Source: Flavobacteriia bacterium
Lineage (GTDB): Bacteria > Bacteroidota > Bacteroidia > Flavobacteriales_D > Crocinitomicaceae
Reading direction: 5' to 3'
Assembly (NCBI GenBank): GCA_026391005.1
Contig: JAPLEV010000037.1
Span: forward strand, 1-64,000
DNA length: 64,000 nt
Made by a program: the position numbers and the translations under genes. Under the pieces are notes generated by a model, which was not told where the DNA came from, did no database searches, and saw only the letters and a program-made list of their open reading frames with translations. Shown in pieces: positions 42,937 through 51,387 of this stretch (the first letter of the stretch is position 1; each line of letters opens with the position of its first letter).

Positions 42937-43659
42937 ATGAACGAGTTAAATCCCCATATATCAGTTGATTGTGTAGTATTCGGCTTTGACTTTGAAAAGT
43001 TAAATGTTTTGGTAATCGATCGAGGTTCAAATGATACTTCGAGAATGGCTTTGCCGGGTAATTTAATTTATAATTCCGAACATCTTAACGAAGCAGCAAC
43101 GAGGGTTTTGGAGGAACTAACAGGTATTAAAAATATATATCTAGAACAAATCGGTGCATTTGGAGATCCATTGCGCAGCAAAAAACAATCCGATCAAGAA
43201 TGGCTTAAAGCAATTCGTTCGGAACCTAGCGCTAGAGTTATTACCGTGGCCTATTTTTCATTGGTAAAAATGGCTGATTATATCCCTCACGCGTCTTCAT
43301 TTGCAAAAGTTGCAAGTTGGGTAAGCGTTAAAGAAATAAATGAGCTCGCATTCGACCACCTTGAAATTTTATCTGCCGCAAAAGAGACCTTAAAACAAAA
43401 AATAAAAATTCAACCAATTGGTTTTAATTTGCTTCCTGAAAAATTTACTTTAAGTCAGCTACACCGTTTGTATGAAGCAATTTTAGAGAAGCCACTTGAC
43501 AAAAGAAATTTCCGAAGAAAGATTCAGAAATTAGATATTATAACTCCTCTTAGAGAAAAGCAATTCGGAGTTCCACACAAGCCATCGCAACTTTATAAAT
43601 TCAACAAAGAAAAATACGAACTTTTAACAAAAATTGGATTTGATAACTTTGGATTTTAG
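42937..43659 (+). CDS. NUDIX-domain transcriptional regulator (NrtR-like) with winged helix
   Basis: The 240-residue protein joins an N-terminal Nudix domain (about 8-150) to a C-terminal winged-helix domain (about 160-235), the architecture of NrtR-type regulators. The Nudix box is degenerate: from Gly41 to Glu48 and on to RVLEELTGI at 56-64, the usual REUxEE has lost its first and last glutamates. It should therefore bind a ligand rather than hydrolyse it. Related Bacteroidota proteins control sugar utilisation (for example arabinose). Divergent placement next to the starch/maltose operon makes that operon its likely target and an imported sugar or its phosphate the likely effector. Confidence 0.85.
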   Translation: MNELNPHISVDCVVFGFDFEKLNVLVIDRGSNDTSRMALPGNLIYNSEHLNEAATRVLEELTGIKNIYLEQIGAFGDPLRSKKQSDQEWLKAIRSEPSARVITVAYFSLVKMADYIPHASSFAKVASWVSVKEINELAFDHLEILSAAKETLKQKIKIQPIGFNLLPEKFTLSQLHRLYEAILEKPLDKRNFRRKIQKLDIITPLREKQFGVPHKPSQLYKFNKEKYELLTKIGFDNFGF

Positions 43660-43725
43660 TGGTTATAGAAAAAATTCTAATTGCCAGACTTCATATACTC
43701 AATGGTAAGGTGAAATTGGTATCTT

Positions 43726-43759
43726 TTTGTTTTTTGTTTAACTTAATATCTTACATTTG
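43726..43759 (+). promoter_or_regulatory. -33/-7 promoter pair upstream of the ECF sigma gene
   Basis: TTTG at 43726-43729 and TACATTTG at 43752-43759, 22 nt apart, fit the Bacteroidota housekeeping promoter (TTTG, then TAnnTTTG). Transcription would start near 43766, leaving a leader of about 65 nt before the TTG start at 43833. A TGTAACTTTT stretch at 43785-43794 lies in that leader and may be a second, alternative-sigma element. Confidence 0.45.
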
Positions 43760-43832
43760 TTTTGCTTGAAATAATTTGTCAAGCTGTAACTTTTCGTGAG
43801 AGAAGATTGTTTTAACTGTAATTGTCACCATT

Positions 43833-44321
43833 TTGAAAAGACAAGAATTCAATGATGTAGTGGAAATGCACAGCAAGAATCTATTCCGATTCGCTGTTAA
43901 TTTCTTGCGCTCATCGAATGATGCAGAGGATATTGTGCAGGATGTTTTTGAAAAATTGTGGATAAACAGAGAAAAAGTGGAATTGGAAAAGGCAAAAAGT
44001 TGGTTATTTACTTGCACGCACAACGCGATGTTGAACTTAATTAAAAAAAGTTCGCGTTTGGAGTACATGGAAACCAGCCTGATACCGGAAAACACTGCTA
44101 CGGCTACCTCAAGTTTCGAATCGAAACAAGTGGTTGATCGGATCGTTAGTATTTTACCTCCAATCCAAAAGAGCATTATCTTGATGCGGGACCTTGAAGG
44201 TTATTCGTATGATGAAATCGGCGACATGCTGGAATTATCCCCGTCTCAAGTAAAGGTCTATCTGTTTAGAGCAAGAATGAAAATTAAAAAGCAGTTAAAA
44301 GGATCTAATCAATTTGCGTGA
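43833..44321 (+). CDS. ECF-type RNA polymerase sigma factor
   Basis: The 162-residue protein is a group 4 (ECF) sigma factor. Region 2 has EMHSKNLFRFAVNFLRSSNDAEDIVQDVFEKLW (about 12-44) and region 4 has LRDLEGYSYDEIGDMLELSPSQVKVYLFRARMKIKKQL (about 118-155). No extra domain is present. The only reasonable start is TTG at 43833; the first ATG (43866) would cut into region 2. The next gene starts 4 nt inside its 3' end, so sigma and its presumed anti-sigma partner are translationally coupled. Target genes are unknown. Confidence 0.92.
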   Translation: MKRQEFNDVVEMHSKNLFRFAVNFLRSSNDAEDIVQDVFEKLWINREKVELEKAKSWLFTCTHNAMLNLIKKSSRLEYMETSLIPENTATATSSFESKQVVDRIVSILPPIQKSIILMRDLEGYSYDEIGDMLELSPSQVKVYLFRARMKIKKQLKGSNQFA

Positions 44322-45961
44322 ATATACCCAATAAAGAAAATATAGACCGTTGGTTGTTTGATTGGACAGAGGGTAACCTAAGTCCATCTCAGGAATTTCT
44401 GCTCCAAGAATTCTTATTGCTAAATCCAGACCTCGAATCAGATGCAGAAGCATGGGACGCTGCCTCAGTTTCTTCAATTCCCTTCACTTACAGTAATCAA
44501 GAATCTTTAAAAAGAAAGAAAAGAAGGATTCTTGGATATTGGCAGTTTTATGCTTCTGCTTGTTTTGTATTAACGATTGGAGCAAGCTTATTCTATGGTT
44601 TATCACAAAATAATGAGGTTAAGCCAACACAAAAAAATAAAACCCAGGTATCAAATAAGTCTAAAATAAGTTTAAAAAACAATATTAAAACTGGCTTAAA
44701 AGAAATAAATCCAACTCTTTTGGGTTTAAGCTCGTACAAGAAAGAATTGACAAATAAGCGTGTGATAGAAGATAAAGATTTTTTCATTTCAATGGCTAAC
44801 TATTCTTCCAGTTTGAAAGAACAAGAAAATTTTAATAACTACGATAATCTTTCCACAAAATCCTTAATCGATTATCAAATAGCGGATAACAGTTCATCCG
44901 ATGAAAATTCCGTAAATGATTTTATTAGTTACGACATGTCATCTACTGAAAATCTTACAGAAGAAAAAAACGACAAAGTAAAAAAATCGTTATCAATTTC
45001 ACTAAAACTTAATCCATCGTCATCCGTATCAAAATGGTTGAAGAAAGAAGTTACTAATACCAATCAAAAAGAGCGAATTTATTCACTTCCAGAAAAGTCG
45101 AATTTGGATATAAATAGTTCATTTGCTGGAAATACTTCACAATTCAAATTTCAATCGATGTCAACTGCTCGTTGGATGAATACTATTGATCAACAAAAAA
45201 TAGCGCAACAAATTTCAATGGATGGTTACCTTCGCAGTGCAAAATCAGGATTAGGAATGGTAGCTAATTACAGCACATTTGGAAATGGATTAATTCAAGA
45301 TTGGAATATTAATTTTATCTACGCACCAAAACTTGCTTTAAATCGTTACATCACCATCGAGCCTTCAATGAAATATACTTTTGGTAAAAAAGTTTTAGAC
45401 AATACAAAAATTGTTAATAATGCGAATGTAGAATTCGAAACAAACCATCTGGAAACATTTACAATTGATCCAAGTCAACCAATTGGTAAGAACTTATGGT
45501 ACCGTGATTTAGGCGCAGGACTTGTAATTAATGCTGGTCCGGTATATTTGGGTGGACAATTAACGAATATTTTAAAACACCAAGATAATCTCTATTCTAA
45601 TGATTACTCATCCGTTCGAAAGGCAAATCAAGAATTAACTTTAATAGGTGGTACTGATTTTGTCTCTAAAAATGGTTTTTATAATTTCTCACCCTATTTA
45701 TGTCATACTATTTCAGGGACAGTTAATACGACCTATTTAGGTGCTAGTGTTCAGATAAAATCGTTCCTTCTTGGCGGTTCCATTCAACCTAATGGGTCCA
45801 GTAGCGCAATGATTGGGGTTAACAGCAATCGTTTTGCATTATTTTGTCAATCCTCTTATGTTTCAAGCAGTTTTAGTCAACAAAAATCATTTATTCATCA
45901 ATTAACCTTTAGAATTAATTCTAATATTAGTAAAAAAGTCAGACGTTATTTATATTTGTAG
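44318..45961 (+). CDS. anti-sigma-like protein spanning both membranes, with PorP/SprF-like beta-barrel
   Basis: The 547-residue protein starts with GTG and overlaps the sigma gene by 4 nt. Residues 1-60 (ENIDRWLFDWTEGNLSPSQE ... NPDLESDAEAW) resemble the N-terminal sigma-binding region of Bacteroidota anti-sigma factors. A basic patch KRKKRR (65-70) and one transmembrane helix (about 73-94) follow. A Ser/Asn/Lys-rich, probably disordered linker spans about 95-275. The last 250 residues form beta-strands laid out like the adjacent PorP/SprF protein (LNRYITIEPSMKYTFGKK, DLGAGLVINAGPVYLGGQL). The order implies cytoplasmic head, inner-membrane helix, periplasmic tether and outer-membrane barrel, as in the dual-membrane-spanning anti-sigma (Dma) proteins reported in Bacteroides. 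That topology is inference. Confidence 0.75.
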   Translation: MNIPNKENIDRWLFDWTEGNLSPSQEFLLQEFLLLNPDLESDAEAWDAASVSSIPFTYSNQESLKRKKRRILGYWQFYASACFVLTIGASLFYGLSQNNEVKPTQKNKTQVSNKSKISLKNNIKTGLKEINPTLLGLSSYKKELTNKRVIEDKDFFISMANYSSSLKEQENFNNYDNLSTKSLIDYQIADNSSSDENSVNDFISYDMSSTENLTEEKNDKVKKSLSISLKLNPSSSVSKWLKKEVTNTNQKERIYSLPEKSNLDINSSFAGNTSQFKFQSMSTARWMNTIDQQKIAQQISMDGYLRSAKSGLGMVANYSTFGNGLIQDWNINFIYAPKLALNRYITIEPSMKYTFGKKVLDNTKIVNNANVEFETNHLETFTIDPSQPIGKNLWYRDLGAGLVINAGPVYLGGQLTNILKHQDNLYSNDYSSVRKANQELTLIGGTDFVSKNGFYNFSPYLCHTISGTVNTTYLGASVQIKSFLLGGSIQPNGSSSAMIGVNSNRFALFCQSSYVSSSFSQQKSFIHQLTFRINSNISKKVRRYLYL

Positions 45962-45963
45962 TT

Positions 45964-46929
45964 ATGAAAATTAAAAATGCAATCTTATCCTTGTGTATAT
46001 TAGTAGGTGCTAACGCAATGGCACAAGACCCAACTTTCACACAATTCTATTCTAACCCGACCTATTTGAACCCCGCATTAGCAGGTTCTTTGGGCTGTCC
46101 TCGGATCACAATGAATTATAGAAATGAATGGCCACAACTCACTGGTAATTACGTTACTTACAGTATGGCTTACGACACATACGTAAAGAGTATTTCTGGC
46201 GGTATTGGTATTATTGCTACCCATGACCAACAAGCTCGAGGAACCATTTCAACGACCATGTTGGGTGCCATTTACTCTTACAATTTAAGGGTAAATAGGA
46301 AATTTTCAATCATGTTTGGTGCAAGAGCTGCGTATTATCAAAAATTCTTGGATTGGAGTAAGTTGACATTCGGCGATCAAATTGACCCTAGAAGAGGATT
46401 CATCTACCAAACAGGAGATGTACCTCGCGGCAATGGAAAGCGCGGCTTTTTTGATGTTTCAGCAGGAATGGTTGGGTACACTCAAAATTTCTATGCAGGT
46501 TTAGCGATTCATCACCTAAACCGACCTGATGAGTCAATGATTTTAGGTCAATCTAAGCTGCCGATGCGCTTTACTGGACACGCCGGAGCAAATATTCGAA
46601 TTGGCAATAAAGGGAGATATTCAAACTCTACTGCTGTGATGCCAAACATTATATACCAATACCAAAATGGTTTTCAAGAATTAAGTATTGGTACTTATTT
46701 GAAATATGAAAACTTTACAGTTGGTGCATGGTATCGTAATAAAGATGCATTTATATTATGCTTCGGGATAAACACAGAGAGCTTTAAAGTTGGATATAGC
46801 TATGATGTGACTGTTTCAAAATTAGGAAACGGAATATCAGGTGGTTCACATGAAGTTTCTTTAGGACTAAATTTGAAGTGCAAGAAAAAACCTAAAAACT
46901 TCAGAAAACTAAATTGTCCTTCTTTCTAA
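45964..46929 (+). CDS. PorP/SprF family type IX secretion membrane protein
   Basis: The 321-residue protein has a signal peptide (1-20, cleaving before QDPTF) and the PorP/SprF outer-membrane barrel. The start DPTFTQFYSNPTYLNPALAGS is the family signature. Family members work with type IX secretion, often paired with large surface adhesins such as SprB. Here no adhesin follows; instead the gene starts 2 nt after the anti-sigma-like protein that carries a related barrel. The three genes (sigma, anti-sigma/barrel, PorP) look like one operon. A role as partner barrel or signal input is inferred. Confidence 0.88.
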   Translation: MKIKNAILSLCILVGANAMAQDPTFTQFYSNPTYLNPALAGSLGCPRITMNYRNEWPQLTGNYVTYSMAYDTYVKSISGGIGIIATHDQQARGTISTTMLGAIYSYNLRVNRKFSIMFGARAAYYQKFLDWSKLTFGDQIDPRRGFIYQTGDVPRGNGKRGFFDVSAGMVGYTQNFYAGLAIHHLNRPDESMILGQSKLPMRFTGHAGANIRIGNKGRYSNSTAVMPNIIYQYQNGFQELSIGTYLKYENFTVGAWYRNKDAFILCFGINTESFKVGYSYDVTVSKLGNGISGGSHEVSLGLNLKCKKKPKNFRKLNCPSF

Positions 46930-46942
46930 GTTTTGTTATAGC

Positions 46943-48580
46943 TTACAATTCGTCACCACTGTAAACTAATTTACCCAAAACGTAAGTTTTATCAGCAAAA
47001 TTGGGTGTAAAAATAGTTTCATTTTTTATTGCTCGTTGAACAATAAAAAATGTAGCTTCCCTACCCTTTGAAATTGTACCACGTAAATTTTCATCAAACG
47101 CAGCAAACGCAGCCCAAATTGTCATTCCCTTCAATACCTGCTCAAGCGAAAGCGATTCATTAACTTGAAATCCATTCGCTGGAAAATTATCTTTATTCTT
47201 TCTTTGTGTAGCGGCAAAAATTGTTAAAAAAGGATTTGTATTTTCAACTGGAAAATCGGTGCCAATAGCGACCATTCCAAAAGCATCTAACAACGATCGA
47301 TATGCATAAGCCCCTTGCATTCTTTTCTTTCCTATGCGTGCTTCGACCCACTGCTGATCTGAGACAGCATGAGTTGGTTGAACAGATGGGAATATCGCAT
47401 AGTCAGAAAAAAAATGAAAATCGCTTTGGTCAATTACCTGCGCGTGCTCAATTCTCCAACGATGATCCTTTCTAAGCAAATATTCTTTTTTGTAGAGGCT
47501 CAAAACGATTTTATTGGCTGAATCACCAATCGCATGCGTATTCATTTGATAACCAATTTTTGAGCAGAAATTCGACATTTCTTGGATACGTTCAATTGGC
47601 ATTGTTAAAAGTCCATGACTTGTTTTATCGTCACTATAGCAGTCCTTTAATAAAGCTCCTCTAGATCCTAATGCACCATCTGCATAAAGTTTAAAGCTAC
47701 GGATACTTAGATTCTGATATTTATAAAGGCCATTTTTCGCTGCGAATTTTTTATTTTTTTCGGAAGGTAAAAGCATTGCGTAAATATTCAACTTTAACTT
47801 CTTTTTCGAAATGAGGGATTTGAATAGATCAATATCTTCAAATTCTATTCCGGCCTCATGAACACCCGTTATTCCATACTGAAACAATTCGTCCTGAATC
47901 TCAAGAATTGCAGTATTAATTTCTGAGTTTGAGAACCTTGGTATGTAATTGTTCAGAAGACTTAGGGCATTATCAATGAGCAAGCCAGTGCATTTTCCGT
48001 CCTTCATAACAATTACACCGCCATCAACTGAGGCCGTGGAAAGTCCTGCTTTTTTTATTAGACAATCATTTACTAAAGCTGCATGACCATCAATGCGAAA
48101 CAAACAAACTGGAATATTTGGAAAAGCAATATTCAGCAATTGATTATCAGGCATTTCATCTGAGCCCCATAAAGACTGATCCCAACCACGCCCCAGAATG
48201 AATTTCTTTTGTGTTTTTTGCTGATACTTTTCGGTCCGAGTTACTACCTCTTGAAGCGATTTGGAAGCAACTAAATCTACCGAGAGCTTTTGGTTAGCAT
48301 ACGACAAAATATGTCCATGCGCATCAGTGAAACCGGGATAAACTTCTTTTCCTTCAGCGTCTACATACTCGTCTGCAGCAAATTTGTTAAGTATTTGCCT
48401 TTCAGGACCAACTTCAATAATTTTTCCATTTCTAATCGCCATTGCATCACTAATTGTATTTGCATCATCCAAGCAATGTATTTTAGCATTGTGAACAATT
48501 AAATCGACTTTCTCACCTTTCATACATGAGTTAAGAAAGAGAAAAAACAAACTAAACAAGCATATAAAATAGGGTCTCAT
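46943..48580 (-). CDS. amidohydrolase family lipoprotein (YtcJ-like)
   Basis: The 545-residue protein has a lipoprotein signal ending in FLNSC (Cys19) and an amidohydrolase domain of the YtcJ type. Metal-binding histidines lie in FTDAHGHIL near residue 90 and in RIEHAQVID near 380. The DGALGSRGALL segment near 300 and GTDFPVENTNPF near 440 (active-site aspartate) are conserved. Typical substrates are amides or cyclic ureas; the specific one is unknown. Being exported, it would act in the periplasm or at the surface. It follows the BamA-like gene by 9 nt on the same strand. Confidence 0.87.
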   Translation of the reverse strand: MRPYFICLFSLFFLFLNSCMKGEKVDLIVHNAKIHCLDDANTISDAMAIRNGKIIEVGPERQILNKFAADEYVDAEGKEVYPGFTDAHGHILSYANQKLSVDLVASKSLQEVVTRTEKYQQKTQKKFILGRGWDQSLWGSDEMPDNQLLNIAFPNIPVCLFRIDGHAALVNDCLIKKAGLSTASVDGGVIVMKDGKCTGLLIDNALSLLNNYIPRFSNSEINTAILEIQDELFQYGITGVHEAGIEFEDIDLFKSLISKKKLKLNIYAMLLPSEKNKKFAAKNGLYKYQNLSIRSFKLYADGALGSRGALLKDCYSDDKTSHGLLTMPIERIQEMSNFCSKIGYQMNTHAIGDSANKIVLSLYKKEYLLRKDHRWRIEHAQVIDQSDFHFFSDYAIFPSVQPTHAVSDQQWVEARIGKKRMQGAYAYRSLLDAFGMVAIGTDFPVENTNPFLTIFAATQRKNKDNFPANGFQVNESLSLEQVLKGMTIWAAFAAFDENLRGTISKGREATFFIVQRAIKNETIFTPNFADKTYVLGKLVYSGDEL

Positions 48581-48589
48581 AGAAAAAAA

Positions 48590-51355
48590 TTAAAAAGGAT
48601 ATCCGATGCCAAATTGCAAGGCAGGTGCAAAAGGTTTTGGTAATTTACTAAGTGCCCTATCGCGATTCATCTCCGGTGTAAAATTGGGAAGACTATAATA
48701 AGCTATTCCTTCTTGGTAATAAGGTTCTCGGCTTTGACTTATCCAACGAGATTTTGATGGAAGTGCAGGATTATATACAGGTACTCCAAAATCCAATCGA
48801 ATAATAAAAAAATCTAAATCTAACCTAAAACCAACACCAAGCGCCACGGCAAATTGTTCATACCAATTATTCGAAAACTTTGCACCAACTCTTGAATCAT
48901 CCTCTTTATAGGTCCAGATATTTCCAAAATCAGTAAAAAAAGCTCCTTTAAGAGAACTATTAATCGAATACCTATATTCTATAGTTCCTCCTAGTCTAAT
49001 GTCTCCAATTTGTGCAGTAGTAGCAGTTGAATCAAGATAATACTTGAAAGACCCCGGTCCCAAAGTTCGTGCTCGCCAACCTCTATTATCGTTTGCACCA
49101 CCACCAAAAAAACTATAATCATAGGGCATAGATAGTTTCGAATTACCAAAAGGAATCCCAAATCCCCCAAAGAATTTAAGATTCAAAGATGAGTTTTTAT
49201 TAAACTTTTTATTAAAAATATAAATATTATCATTTCGGACAAATTGAGCATAACCAATTCCATAGAAGGAAAACTGCCCATTTGAAAGCGTATCTTGGTA
49301 GCGATTAAACCAAGAAAGAAATGAGCCCGCTGACGAAAAACTGGACGTAAAATTTATTTGTGCATCTAAGAAGGCCTTTTTAAAAAGTTTATTTTTAGTA
49401 TTTAAAAATTGCTTTTTTGTATTATCATAAATAAAAGAGAGTTTAAAGTCCTCCCAAATAAACTGATTGCTGTATGAATTCTTTAAAAATAAATCATTTT
49501 GGGAATTTATTTGCGATTCGAATAATGGGCTTTTATTGATTGATACATATTTTATAACTGAAGCAAACGGGAGCCCAAATTCGAATATTTGCGTTTTATC
49601 AACAAGCATTTTAAAAGTATAATTTAATTGGAAAAGACTGCGTTCAAAAATATCCCTTTTCTCATAATTAAAGGCCATAGATATTACTGTTTTCGGTTTT
49701 TGCCTTTTAGACAACAGATTGACTTTAGTTGGAAATAAACCTGGAATTTCGAGCTTCAGACTAGGACCAAATTCAAAAGTATTAAATACTATACCTTTCC
49801 GAGAACCATCATCAAAGACGATAGGTTGAGATTCAAAACCGCCACCAAAAGAAAATGTCAGTTTTTGACCTCCGCCAAAAATGTTCCTATCCGAATAATT
49901 TATCGACGCATTTACCCCTAATAAACCAAACGATGATGTGAATTTAGGTTCAAAAGCAAAGACTTTTCTTTTCGCAGGAATTAAGAAATAATGCACATCC
50001 AGCTTGTTATTCGGCAGTTCTTTGATAATTGGTTTGATTATTGAAAAAAGACCAAGCTGATTTAATGATTGGTACGATCTTTCTAAATAAACTTCTTTGT
50101 AGACATTTTCCATTTCTAAATAATTCTGTAGCTCAAGTAAATTGACATTCACACACGGTTTTTCTCCGTTGTAATGAACATAAATCATCCGATTTGGATT
50201 TAAAGCATCTTTATTCGTTATTTTAAGTTCTTTTCTTTTCTTCTTAGTATAAAATTCTTTTGCATAAAAGAACTCGTTTTTCGTTGCTAAAAAATTATTG
50301 TCAAGGGAATCTAAAATAGATCGTTTAAATTCCTTATCTAAATAGGACGCAAACCTTACATTCAACATAGAAGTATCTGACAAATGAAAATGAACCTTAT
50401 TTATAAATGTTTTAACGTAATTCTTTTGTATTAAGCTGTCCTTGTTATTTGGGTCTGCAACTAATCTCTTTTGAAATTCAATACCTAAAATCACCTTCAT
50501 CGAAGATTTACTTGTATCTGCGGTAAAGATTATACTTGAAGCAGAAAAACCATAAAAAGTTTGATTTCGCATATAAACAGCTATGACCTCTCTATAATCT
50601 TCCAGATAATCAATATCAAATGGTTTATTTAGCAGTGGTTCAATTCCATTATTTTTGCTCAAATATTCAATTAAAAAATACTTTTTATAAATATTCAAAA
50701 TCGATGATTCTACCCCCGGATAATAAACAGAGTCGATTGTATAGAGTGGACCAGTATTAATAGAATAGTCAACGGAGACTTTTTTATTCTTTATGCTGCT
50801 CGAATTAGCTGTTAGACTCGAGTAATAATATCCCTTTCGCTTTAGATAAAATCCAATTTGATTAATCGATTTCTTCATTAAAACACTATCAAAAATTACT
50901 GGTTTCTCAGCTATTTTATATTTAAGCCATTCACGAAAAAACAATCTAGAGTTCTCAATATCAATAGGTATAATTACTTTTTGGGTATAGAGTTTTTTGC
51001 CATTTTCTCTAGCTTTCTCAATTCTTTTAGCATTAATTAGGCTAACTTTTAGGCTATCTTTTTTATTTTTTTCAGTAATCTTTAAATTTATTTTATTTCT
51101 TTTATTTGCTATTTTGAGTGAATCTAGACTATTAAATAGGATTAGCTTGAAAGGAATTCCTAACAATCTACTATTTGCTTGTTGTCGGACCAGCTCATTA
51201 ATTTCAGTGGTGTTAACAGTAGTGTTACTACTTTTTATTTCTATTTTGTTTTTCTTTAGCAATAAACTTCCGTTCGGAATATTTTTTGAAACATTACAAG
51301 ACCCTAAAAATAATAGCAGAAATGGAATAAATATGGTGTAAATTTGAATTCTCAT
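48590..51355 (-). CDS. BamA/TamA-family outer-membrane protein, lipoprotein type
   Basis: The 921-residue protein starts MRIQIYTIFIPFLLLFLGSC, a lipoprotein signal with lipobox LGSC (Cys20). A lysine-rich POTRA-like periplasmic region covers about 30-480, and the C-terminal half is a 16-strand Omp85-type barrel. Its final strands contain PYDYSFFGGGANDNRGWRARTLGPGS (the family's RGW..R motif), RLGGTIEYRYS and the end LQFGIGYPF. Such TamA/BamA paralogues assemble outer-membrane proteins or export lipids. The start at 51353-51355 replaces a longer frame to 51403 that lacks a signal peptide. A TATTTTTG promoter box precedes it. Confidence 0.9.
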   Translation of the reverse strand: MRIQIYTIFIPFLLLFLGSCNVSKNIPNGSLLLKKNKIEIKSSNTTVNTTEINELVRQQANSRLLGIPFKLILFNSLDSLKIANKRNKINLKITEKNKKDSLKVSLINAKRIEKARENGKKLYTQKVIIPIDIENSRLFFREWLKYKIAEKPVIFDSVLMKKSINQIGFYLKRKGYYYSSLTANSSSIKNKKVSVDYSINTGPLYTIDSVYYPGVESSILNIYKKYFLIEYLSKNNGIEPLLNKPFDIDYLEDYREVIAVYMRNQTFYGFSASSIIFTADTSKSSMKVILGIEFQKRLVADPNNKDSLIQKNYVKTFINKVHFHLSDTSMLNVRFASYLDKEFKRSILDSLDNNFLATKNEFFYAKEFYTKKKRKELKITNKDALNPNRMIYVHYNGEKPCVNVNLLELQNYLEMENVYKEVYLERSYQSLNQLGLFSIIKPIIKELPNNKLDVHYFLIPAKRKVFAFEPKFTSSFGLLGVNASINYSDRNIFGGGQKLTFSFGGGFESQPIVFDDGSRKGIVFNTFEFGPSLKLEIPGLFPTKVNLLSKRQKPKTVISMAFNYEKRDIFERSLFQLNYTFKMLVDKTQIFEFGLPFASVIKYVSINKSPLFESQINSQNDLFLKNSYSNQFIWEDFKLSFIYDNTKKQFLNTKNKLFKKAFLDAQINFTSSFSSAGSFLSWFNRYQDTLSNGQFSFYGIGYAQFVRNDNIYIFNKKFNKNSSLNLKFFGGFGIPFGNSKLSMPYDYSFFGGGANDNRGWRARTLGPGSFKYYLDSTATTAQIGDIRLGGTIEYRYSINSSLKGAFFTDFGNIWTYKEDDSRVGAKFSNNWYEQFAVALGVGFRLDLDFFIIRLDFGVPVYNPALPSKSRWISQSREPYYQEGIAYYSLPNFTPEMNRDRALSKLPKPFAPALQFGIGYPF

Positions 51356-51365
51356 AATTGTCTTA

Positions 51366-51373
51366 CAAAAATA
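51366..51373 (-). promoter_or_regulatory. -7 promoter element TATTTTTG of the BamA/TamA-like gene
   Basis: On the minus strand, TATTTTTG fits TAnnTTTG and ends 10 nt before the ATG at 51355. The box overlaps the 5' end of the divergent longer reading of the TrmH-type gene, one reason to move that gene's start downstream to 51388. Confidence 0.5.
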
Positions 51374-51387
51374 GCAATATTGTACAA

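Noticed and set aside
43666-43680. Hairpin tagaaaaaattcta after the NUDIX regulator as a terminator
   Set aside because: The stem is only 5 A/T-rich pairs and no T-run follows on the plus strand.
51358-51387. TTG start for the TrmH-type gene
   Set aside because: It overlaps the -7 box of the divergent gene and adds residues not expected before the family's first helix; GTG at 51388 is preferred, without certainty.
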